Assembly: GCA_965204545.1 (NCBI GenBank)
Contig: CBDBFA010000003.1
Location: 620,001 to 684,000 of the forward strand
Source of the DNA: JAABVD01 sp965204545
Lineage (GTDB): Bacteria; Verrucomicrobiota; Verrucomicrobiia; Opitutales; UBA2995
DNA: 64,000 nucleotides
Direction: 5' to 3'
In this document: piece by piece, positions 42,703 through 50,287 of the stretch
Numbering within the stretch: the first letter of the stretch is position 1
Layout of the letters: each line of letters starts with the position of its first letter
Translations under genes and position numbers: made by a program
Notes under the pieces: model-generated
What the model was told of the DNA's origin: nothing
Database searches by the model: none
The model's input: the letters and a program-made list of their open reading frames with translations, nothing else

Positions 42703-43917
42703 ATGCCCATTACTATAAGAAAAGTGAAAGCCATCCCGACTGCTCCGGGGCGCGCCAATCTCATCGTCGTTAAGGTAGAAACGTCCGAACCCGGTCTCTA
42801 CGGCTTGGGCTGCGCCACTTTTGCCTATCAGGTAAAAGCGGTCTGCACGGTCGTGGAGGATTACCTGGACCCCCTTTTGCAGGGCCGGGACGTCGATGAC
42901 ATCGAAGAACTTTGGCAACTCATGTACCAGGGGGCGTATTGGCGCAACGGCCCGATCGCCAACAATGCCATTTCCGGGGTGGACATGGCATTGTGGGATA
43001 TCAAGGGGAAGATCGCCAATCTGCCGCTCTACAGCCTGCTGGGCGGACGCTATCGGAAGGCCGCGGCAGTTTACCGCCATGCCAGCGGAAGTAATATCGA
43101 GGAGATCGAAGAACGCGTATCCCATCTGGTAAATCACGGTACCCGCCATGTGCGCGTTCAATGGCAAGGCTACGGCGGGGCAAAAAATGTTTGGGGAGAC
43201 TTTCCCGAAGACGTTCCCGAGGGCGCCAACAAGGGGATCTATTACGACCCGCGCACTTATGTGCGTAAAGCGGTCGAACTCATCGCCCACGTGCGCGAAA
43301 ATTTCGACCCCAATCTGGAAATCCTGCACGACGTTCATGAGCGTCTGCCCCTGCCGCTGGCGGTGGAGTTCGCCAAGGAATTGGAGCAATACCGAATGTT
43401 CTTCCTGGAGGATCTCATAGCGCCGGAAGAACCGGAGGCGCTGGACCAGGTTAGACAAAATTGCACAACACCCATGGCCCTGGGCGAACTCTACGTTCAT
43501 CCCATGGAATACACAGAGGCCATCACCAAGCGACGCATCGATTTCATGCGCATGCACATGAGTTGCATCGGAGGCCTCACCCCGGCCCGAAAAGCCGCCG
43601 TCTTGGGAAACTTTTTTGGGGTGCGCACGGCTTGGCATGGTCCTCCCGACCTTTCTCCCGTCGGGCACATGGTCAACCTGCACCTCGACCTCTCCCAACC
43701 GAATTTCGGCATCCAGGAATTTAGTAACGTGGATGCGAGAATCTTTGAAGTTTTCGACGGCTATCCGGATTTGAGAAACGGATTCATTTATCCAAATAAC
43801 CGGCCGGGTATCGGGGTGGAGATCGACGAAGAAGCGGCCAAAAGGTTTCCGCCCAAAGAGGGCGTAACCACATGGACCCATACTCGCTTGCCGGATGGCG
43901 GACTTCACCTTCCTTAG
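42703..43917 (+). CDS. Mannonate-dehydratase-like enolase-superfamily protein (cytoplasmic)
   Basis: 404 residues, no signal peptide. Metal ligands Asp210 (ILHDVHER), Glu236 (FLEDL) and Glu262 (ALGELY); AWHGPPDLSPVGH near residue 315. Shares long blocks with the exported paralogue at 29871 (TSEPGLYGLGCA, NNA.SG.D.ALWDIKGK). ManD subgroup enzymes dehydrate D-mannonate or D-gluconate to 2-keto-3-deoxygluconate. The tryptophan/proline insert (VWGDFPEDVPEGANKG) distinguishes it from RspA. Last gene of the operon that starts with the isomerase. Confidence 0.83.
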   Translation: MPITIRKVKAIPTAPGRANLIVVKVETSEPGLYGLGCATFAYQVKAVCTVVEDYLDPLLQGRDVDDIEELWQLMYQGAYWRNGPIANNAISGVDMALWDIKGKIANLPLYSLLGGRYRKAAAVYRHASGSNIEEIEERVSHLVNHGTRHVRVQWQGYGGAKNVWGDFPEDVPEGANKGIYYDPRTYVRKAVELIAHVRENFDPNLEILHDVHERLPLPLAVEFAKELEQYRMFFLEDLIAPEEPEALDQVRQNCTTPMALGELYVHPMEYTEAITKRRIDFMRMHMSCIGGLTPARKAAVLGNFFGVRTAWHGPPDLSPVGHMVNLHLDLSQPNFGIQEFSNVDARIFEVFDGYPDLRNGFIYPNNRPGIGVEIDEEAAKRFPPKEGVTTWTHTRLPDGGLHLP

Positions 43918-43938
43918 CCCGGATATCTCTGAAAGGAG

Positions 43939-45354
43939 TCAATCCACCCTCCGGCATGGAAGCATGGCCGCGTCGCGCATGCCGTGGATAATCTTTTTAT
44001 CGGCCGGACAAAACGTAGCCAGAACACCGGATAGTTCAGCTCGACCGCCTCTTACAAAAAAGTAAGGACACAAGCGTAACCGGCCCTGCATGTCGAAGGA
44101 CTCCCGAGGATTGGCGTAAACCCGGTGGGGAAGGCGCTTCGGTTTGCGGTATTCCTGCAGAATATGCAAATGCGACCTGCTCATGGAAACGGCTCGTTCA
44201 ATCCCCCGCCTCCAAACCTTTCCGGAGGAATCGCTTCCCAGAACAACGCTGCGAGCTCCCCAGGCAGTTTCGTGAAAACCGCTTATCTTAATGATCAGCT
44301 TGCGTTCGCGCTGGGATGCATTGGCCAAATCGGCCCACTCCTGGATGGGGTTTCCTCCCACCAGCGGCGCATCGAGAACGGCCGTGGGGGGCAATGGGGC
44401 GGGATCCATAATCCAGCTTCCGGGCAGGGCACGGGCCAGGACCCTGACGGATGTCCTAGGCATGTTTTCACGCCAGAATTGGCCCAATTTTCTGTGGTGA
44501 AACAAGGCCAGGCTCAATTTCTCTTCCTGGAAGGCCCTCATAGGCGGTGACAATTTAACTTCCTCCTGGTCGAGCGCTTCAAAAAAATAGGGAACCGTTT
44601 TCAGCCCGGGCAAATCGAACAACTCGAAAAACCGGTAGATCACGTCTATCCTCTCAGGGTTGCCATCGAGAGAAGCGTGCAGAACTCCCCCCAAAGGATA
44701 GATTTCGTCCGGGTGAAAGCAGAAGATCCGTCGGCCCTGCTTTTGCAGTTCTTGACAAATCCATTGCATTTCGGGCCGATAGGTGGATGCCTCATCGCTG
44801 ACCACGATGGCGATAAAAGGGGCGTGGCGGTGGGGAGCCAAAGATGCCAAAGCTTCGTAGAAACGGTGCAGCATCAGGTCGCCCTCTCCCACAATGCCCT
44901 CCTCCACTTGCCCATACAACCGGTTGAGAAATGCGGTTAATCCTATTCCACCGGGCACGGAATCGATTTCAGTCAAGGCCAATCCATTATCTGTCAACAA
45001 AAGGTCCGGACGTAGGACCAGGGGAAGCTGGCCTCGGATGTTCCTGTGGCGGCCGTGTTCGACCAGGTAGCGGGGCTTGCCGCGATCCAGATAATCCGCC
45101 ACCCACGGAGCCAACAGGAATTCATTGCGGAGCAGCTTTTTGTTTTCTACCGAACGGAGGTAGAGGAATTCCAGGGCCTTGAGAAAATCGAGGCAAGCCT
45201 GTCCCAGGGCCTTGATCTCTTCGAGCAGACCACTGGACAAAGCCCAGGAGTGGGGCGCAAGCCTCCAGGTCTTGCCTTCGAATAACGGGGTGGCCTCAAA
45301 CTGTTCCTTGAGGTGGTTGTAGGACAATCCCGATCGCTTGAGTGAACCGGTCAT
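43939..45354 (-). CDS. Unknown protein, possibly circularly permuted ATP-grasp-like
   Basis: 471 residues; family not recognised with confidence. EIDSVPGGIGLTAFLNRLYG near residue 130 and RPDLLLTDNGLALTE before it resemble the acidic, glycine-rich block of circularly permuted ATP-grasp (glutathionylspermidine-synthase-like) enzymes; KLIIKISGFHETAWGARSVV near 355 would be the lysine-bearing ATP-binding strand. No signal peptide. Its ATG lies two bases after the prfB stop, so it is co-translated with release factor 2. Might modify a peptide or protein by ligation; that is inference. Confidence 0.55.
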   Translation of the reverse strand: MTGSLKRSGLSYNHLKEQFEATPLFEGKTWRLAPHSWALSSGLLEEIKALGQACLDFLKALEFLYLRSVENKKLLRNEFLLAPWVADYLDRGKPRYLVEHGRHRNIRGQLPLVLRPDLLLTDNGLALTEIDSVPGGIGLTAFLNRLYGQVEEGIVGEGDLMLHRFYEALASLAPHRHAPFIAIVVSDEASTYRPEMQWICQELQKQGRRIFCFHPDEIYPLGGVLHASLDGNPERIDVIYRFFELFDLPGLKTVPYFFEALDQEEVKLSPPMRAFQEEKLSLALFHHRKLGQFWRENMPRTSVRVLARALPGSWIMDPAPLPPTAVLDAPLVGGNPIQEWADLANASQRERKLIIKISGFHETAWGARSVVLGSDSSGKVWRRGIERAVSMSRSHLHILQEYRKPKRLPHRVYANPRESFDMQGRLRLCPYFFVRGGRAELSGVLATFCPADKKIIHGMRDAAMLPCRRVD

Positions 45355-45356
45355 GG

Positions 45357-46500
45357 CTAATCTTTCATTTTGATCGCCTTATTGCGCGAAGTGGGGCATC
45401 CGGCCCGCAACCAATTATAGACGAATCGATTGATGTCCCCATCCATCACCCCTTGGAGGTCCGAGGTTTCCACACCGGTTCTCAGGTCCTTAACCATCTG
45501 GTAAGGCTGGAACACGTAGCTGCGGATCTGGTTGCCCCAACCTATTTCACCCTTTTCCCCGTAAAACTTGTCCATTTCGGCCCGCTTTTCGTCCTCCCAT
45601 TTTTCGTAAAGGCGGGACTTCAGTCTTCGCATGGCCGTGGCCCGGTTCTTGTGCTGGGAGCGTTCCTTCTGGCAAGCGACTACGATGCCGGAAGGCAGGT
45701 GGGTTATGCGGATGGCCGATTCGGTTTTATTTACGTGTTGCCCGCCGGCCCCGCTGGACCGGTAGGTGTCGATGCGGAGGTCCTCATCCCGGATTTCGAT
45801 GCTCACATCATCCGTAATCTCGGCAATGACATCAACCGAACAAAAGGAAGTGTGGCGCCGTTTATTGGAATCGAATGGGGAAATGCGCACCAGCCGGTGC
45901 ACCCCTCGTTCAGCCTTGGCATAGCCGTAAGCTCCCATGCCGCCGATCTGCATGGTCGCGCGGCTTAAACCCGCCTCCTCCCCCGCCTGCAGGTCCTCCA
46001 CGCTCACGGTGAATCCATTGCGCTCGGCCCAGCGGGTGTACATGCGATAGAGCATTTCGGCCCAATCACAGGATTCGGTGCCCCCTGCCCCGGAATGGAT
46101 GGTCAGGTAGGCGTTGGCCAAATCGTGCGGACCGCTGAGCAACATGGCAATTTCCAACTCTTCGATGGATCCGGTCAACTTTTCCGTCGATTGGCGAACC
46201 TCCTCGGAAAATTTTCCATCCTCATCCCCTCCGACTTCGTCAACCAGTTCGACAAGGGTATTGAGATCGTCTACTTCGCCTTGAAAGTCCGTCAGGCGGT
46301 TCACCATGCGTTTCAGTTCCTTGATCTCCGCCAAGGTTTCCCGGGCAACGGTCTGGTTTCCCCAAAAACCGGGTTGCACCGTGCGGGACTCCAATTCCGC
46401 AATTTGCGCCTGCTTGCTTTCGACGTCAAAGATACCTCCAAAGGTAACCGGCACGCTTATTGATCTCTTCAATTTTTGAGCGGGTATCGGGCGTAATCAT
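45357..46500 (-). CDS. prfB: Peptide chain release factor 2, programmed +1 frameshift
   Basis: The coding start is ATG at 46500 in another frame (MITPDTRSKIEEINKRAGYL...), running 24 codons to an in-frame TGA at 46428-46426. The shift site reads ggaggtatctttgac: internal Shine-Dalgarno ggagg, slippery CTT, stop TGA, C. Skipping T46428 gives GAC GTC GAA and the main frame, for about 380 residues. The main frame has the stop-codon-reading tripeptide SPF (about 207-209), and GGQ (about 252-254) in SSGAGGQHVNKTES. RF2 ends translation at UGA/UAA and autoregulates through this site. Followed by a coupled unknown gene. Confidence 0.93.
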
Positions 46501-46595
46501 AGGACAAACAGAGAAAAAATGACGCCTGTTTTGCAAGCTTGAAGCGCTGGGGAGATTTTCTTGAAGAGGGAAAGGTTAACTTCAAAGTGTAGGTC

Positions 46596-47123
46596 ATGGA
46601 AGTCATTGGCATCGTGGCGATTTCGCTGGATGGGTTTATCACCCAAGGAGACAAACCCGGCTCCGCTTTCACTTCGGTAGCCGATAAGGTGTGGTTTTCC
46701 CGAATCCTGGAGACATTTTCCGTCCAGGTCATGGGATCGGTTACCTTCGAAGCGGAAAGGAAATCGATTGCCCAGGCAGTTCGCAATTCCTCTTCCAAAC
46801 TCCGCTTGGTTTTTACACGATCACCCCAAAAGTACCGTTCCCTGGCCAGGCCAGGCCGCCTGGAATTTACCGACCGCCATCCCGCCGATGTCCTCCGCCG
46901 TATCCGGGCCGAGGGCCATGAACGGGTCGCCGTATTGGGGGGTGGCCAAATCTACAGCCTGTTTCTGAGGGAAAACCTCCTGGACGAACTCTGGGTTACC
47001 CTGGAAGCGAAAGTTTTCGGGTCCGGGACGCCCGTTTTCGCCGAGGAACACCGAAAAAAACTTAACCTGATCGAAGTGGCGAACCTCGACCCCGATACGC
47101 TGCTTCTCAAGTACAAGCCGTAA
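46596..47123 (+). CDS. RibD C-terminal/dihydrofolate-reductase-like protein
   Basis: 175 residues. IGIVAISLDGFIT at the N-terminus, a MGSVTFE block, RVAVLGGGQIYSLFLRENLLDELWVTLEAKVFGSGTPVF in the second half: the pattern of RibD-C/DHFR-like NADPH reductases (COG0262/COG1985). Most such proteins have no proven substrate; classic DHFR activity is unlikely because the folate-binding acidic residue context is absent. Divergent from prfB by 95 bases. Confidence 0.8.
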   Translation: MEVIGIVAISLDGFITQGDKPGSAFTSVADKVWFSRILETFSVQVMGSVTFEAERKSIAQAVRNSSSKLRLVFTRSPQKYRSLARPGRLEFTDRHPADVLRRIRAEGHERVAVLGGGQIYSLFLRENLLDELWVTLEAKVFGSGTPVFAEEHRKKLNLIEVANLDPDTLLLKYKP

Positions 47124-47387
47124 TTACACCCAGGTCAGGTAGGTGGTTTAACCCGTATGTCTCACCTACCGAGCGAATGCGACATCTCCCAATTTTTTGC
47201 GGCGCGCCCGAATACCGGCGCTGGAACGGGAATCGCTGGATTCGCCTGCCCGTGCTCCGCACAGATACAGGCAACTTTGCAGGGAGTCGACCCGGCTTCG
47301 CCCGCGAATCGGCACGAAACCCGCACCAGCACTCGATCTTCAATCACATGTCACGAACTTTGTGATACATTTGGGTTAATCAGCAGA
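47124..47387. repeat. Intergenic repeat region, relative of the 31.4 kb cluster
   Basis: 'atgtctcacctaccgagcga' and atgcgacat (47156-47184) are the diverged inverse of 31450-31475; ccagcactcgatcttc (47327-47342) repeats 31409-31424. Between them lie ggcgcgcccgaataccggcg-type palindromic stretches. No gene called. Confidence 0.65.
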
Positions 47388-48118
47388 TCAGATCTGGAAA
47401 TCGTTTTGCCCTGACAACTCGTGCAAACCGCATTCGCGGCGTATGCCCCCAAATCGAGTATCCTCGGCCGACATGTTCCGCATCAACCGGCTGGTGCTAT
47501 GGGTATCCCCAATCGATACGTAGCCTTCGTCCCATAATGGATGGTAGGGCAGGTTGTTGTTGGTCAGGTAAAGGTATATGTCGTAATCCGACCAGTCGAT
47601 GATGGGGTGAACCTTGGTGATCTTGCCTGCTTCATAACCACGTCGAGGTGTTTGCGGCTGGAACTCTGCTTTCTGCGCAATCCGGCCAACCAGCCCTTGG
47701 CCTGGAAATCCACCAGGGCCCGGTTCATGGGCTCGACCTTGTTCATCAGGTTATACTTGGAGATACCCTCTTCCCCCCTCTCCCACAATTTGCCGAAGAG
47801 CGCTTCCTGCCTGGCTGGGGTCATCCTGGGCCTGTAAACTTGGAGATTCAAATGGAGGCGTCCTTTCAAAGCTTCGATAAACCGATAGGTCTCGGGAAAG
47901 AGGTAACCGGTATCGACCAGAATGATGGGCACATGGGGAGCCATGGAAGAAACCATATGCAGCATGACGGCCGATTGAGCGCCGAAACTACTGCTCATAA
48001 CCAACTGATCGCCAAATGTTTCCACGGCCCAGCGAACCCGCTTCTGGGCGCTGGCGTCTTGCAGCCGGGCGCTGGCAGGATCCACTTCCGTTACCCGTCT
48101 ATCGGATTGTACCGCCAT
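47388..48118 (-). pseudogene. cysH: PAPS reductase CysH, interrupted by a frameshift
   Basis: The 5' part (48118 to about 47645) encodes MAVQSDRRVTEVD...VMSSSFGAQSAVMLHMV, the SSSFG pyrophosphate loop, VDTGYLFPETYRF, and AGLRRKQSSSRKHLDVV. At about 47636-47645 the frame is lost. The continuing frame downstream encodes GYEAGKITKVHPIIDWSDYD, LPYHPLWDEGYVSIGDTHST, and RRECGLHELSGQNDFQI before a TGA at 47388. The C-terminal active-site Cys (ECGLHE) is thus out of frame by one base. The GDTHST tail without paired cysteines indicates PAPS (not APS) reductase. Real mutation or single-base sequence error cannot be told apart here. Confidence 0.85.
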
Positions 48119-48210
48119 GGTCGTTTCTCCGTTCTGGTTTCTGAGGTTTTTGGGGTAAATTACTCATGAAAAGAAATGGCGGGACTTTGACAATACCAAT
48201 TTTGTGGCAG

Positions 48211-48236
48211 GCAAGAAAAAGGGCTGACCCCTTTCA
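48211..48236. repeat. REP-like hairpin (aaagggctgacccctttc)
   Basis: aaaggg and cccttt flank ctga with one bulged C, just after the P-type ATPase stop codon. May terminate that transcript; sequence resembles the other gggtcag-type elements in the window. Confidence 0.5.
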
Positions 48237-48240
48237 ACTC

Positions 48241-50169
48241 CTACTTGGCCAGAAAGAGCCGAAAGCTGTTCAGGCAAACAACCACCGTGCTACCCTCATG
48301 GGCGAATACACCCAGGGTCAGGGGGATGATGCCCAACAAAGCAGCGCTTGCCATAACCGCCACCGTTGCAAGGGAAATGACCAGGTTTTGCCGAATGACC
48401 GACCGGGCTTTGCGGCTCAACTGGTAGGCGGTGAGGAATTTTTCGATTTTGTCGTTCATCAGAATGACCTCGCTTTGTTCCAGCGCGGCATCGCTCCCCC
48501 TCGCCCCCATGGCAACGGCCACGAATGCTGCGGCCAAACTGGGGGCGTCGTTCACCCCGTCCCCCACCATGGCCACTTTGTCGCCCCGGTCCGTCATTTC
48601 CTTGATGAACCGTACTTTGTCTCTGGGCATGAGCCCGCTACGGATTTCCTGAATACCGATGGCCTCTCCTACCGACTCGGCTGCGCTTCGCCGGTCTCCG
48701 GTGAGCATGAGCGTTCTGATCCCGAGGTCATTCAAACGTTCCAAAGTATCCTTGGACTTTTCCCGGATTTTGTCCTCCAACAAGACGCGGCCCAGAAGGG
48801 CACCATGAAATAGCCAAACCTCCGTTATGGAAGGCGGAGGCTCATCGACCCGGGCAATCCATTCGGCCAATGGACTCTCATTCATGAGTTCCCTCCTGCC
48901 CAGAAAAATGGACTTTTCCTCCACTTGACCTCGAAGGCCCTTGCCGCTGAAAGATTGGAATTCTCCCACCGTTTGGGGCGCCAGCCCTTGTTTTTTTCCA
49001 TGATTGACAATGGCTCGGGCAATGGGGTGATTGGACTGGGATTCCAAGCTGAAGGCCAATTGCAATACTTCTGCTTCCCGATCCGGTGGATAACTTTCCA
49101 CCTTCATCACGGTCAAATCCCCTTGGGTCAGAGTGCCGGTCTTATCCAGGGCGACAGCATTCACCTGGGAGAGTTTTTCGATAGCCGCGCCTCCGCGAAA
49201 CAGGATGCCCTTGCGAGCGCCCCAGGCTATGGCGGCCAGAATGGCGGATGGTATGGATAGCACCAGGGCACAGGGACTGGCCACCACCAGAAAGGTCATG
49301 GCACGGTAAAAGGCGGAGTAGCCCGATTCGGTTCGTTCGAAGGCCGGAATGCCCAGAACCATCCAGGTGAACAGGAAATAAAGGAGGGTGAGCCCTATGA
49401 TCAGGTAGGTGTAACCGGTTCCGAACCGATCGGTAAACCTTTGGCTGGGGGCCCGAAGATGCCGGGCCTCCTGAATGAGACGAATGATCTTTTGCAGTGA
49501 ACTCTCCGATGCCAGGCGCAACACGGTGACCGTTACCACTCCCCATAGATTCAAGGTGCCGCTGTAAACCGTATCTCCTCTGCCCTTCTCCACCGGAGTG
49601 GCCTCCCCGGTGAGGTTCGAATCGTCGGAGGCGGTCATCCCCGAGGTTACCTCCCCATCCACCGGAAACAGCTCGTCGGGTTTCACCTGAATGACATCCC
49701 CGGGGGCAATGTCCTCCACCGCCACGGCTTCAATAGATCCGTCCTGTTTCACCCGATTGGCCGTTTTCGGAGCCGACTGGATCAGGGAATCTATTTCACG
49801 ATGGGTCCGGTGTTCCGCATATTCCTCCAACGCCCCCGAAAGTGTAAAAAGGAACAAGAGCAAAGCTCCTTCCGCCCAGGATCCGATGGCAACCGCTCCC
49901 ACGGCAACGGCAAGCATGAGAAAATGGATGTCTATGGAACCCTTCTTGATGTTTTCATAGCTGTCCTTGGCCGCATCCCATCCCCCGCTCACCAGGCTCA
50001 CCGCGTACATTCCGTAAACGACCCATTCCGCCACCCCCTTAACGAAACTCAGGGCAAATGCAGCCGCTAATACAGTGCCGCAAATACCGGCGAGCCAAGC
50101 CAGGGTTTTCCACTCTTCCCCGGTTTCCTGCAAGGTTTCCTCGGGTGTGGAAAAGTTATTATCCCGCAT
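48241..50169 (-). CDS. Heavy-metal-translocating P1B-type ATPase
   Basis: About 642 residues from the ATG at 50169. Diagnostic motifs: LTGEATPVEKG (actuator), VASPCALVLSIPSAILA (metal site Ser-Pro-Cys in a membrane helix), DKTGTLTQGD (phosphorylated Asp), SQSNHPIARA (P1B His-Pro) and VGDGVNDAPSLAAA. No N-terminal CxxC heavy-metal domain is present. The SPC type with this flank fits Zn/Co/Cd or Cu; the metal cannot be fixed. Divergent from dinG by about 120 bases; a longer frame to 50283 overlaps that region and is not taken. Confidence 0.88.
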   Translation of the reverse strand: MRDNNFSTPEETLQETGEEWKTLAWLAGICGTVLAAAFALSFVKGVAEWVVYGMYAVSLVSGGWDAAKDSYENIKKGSIDIHFLMLAVAVGAVAIGSWAEGALLLFLFTLSGALEEYAEHRTHREIDSLIQSAPKTANRVKQDGSIEAVAVEDIAPGDVIQVKPDELFPVDGEVTSGMTASDDSNLTGEATPVEKGRGDTVYSGTLNLWGVVTVTVLRLASESSLQKIIRLIQEARHLRAPSQRFTDRFGTGYTYLIIGLTLLYFLFTWMVLGIPAFERTESGYSAFYRAMTFLVVASPCALVLSIPSAILAAIAWGARKGILFRGGAAIEKLSQVNAVALDKTGTLTQGDLTVMKVESYPPDREAEVLQLAFSLESQSNHPIARAIVNHGKKQGLAPQTVGEFQSFSGKGLRGQVEEKSIFLGRRELMNESPLAEWIARVDEPPPSITEVWLFHGALLGRVLLEDKIREKSKDTLERLNDLGIRTLMLTGDRRSAAESVGEAIGIQEIRSGLMPRDKVRFIKEMTDRGDKVAMVGDGVNDAPSLAAAFVAVAMGARGSDAALEQSEVILMNDKIEKFLTAYQLSRKARSVIRQNLVISLATVAVMASAALLGIIPLTLGVFAHEGSTVVVCLNSFRLFLAK

Positions 50170-50287
50170 AGAAGGTCCATGCTGAAGCCCCGCCCTCAAG
50201 CTGCAATATTTTTTGGATTCATCCCAAAAACTGATTTTGTCCCATAATTGGTTCGACAGTCTTCCACCTGAACCATTGAACACCGTA

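Noticed and set aside
50170..50283. Longer form of the P-type ATPase
   Set aside because: Overlaps the divergent dinG leader and adds no metal-binding domain.
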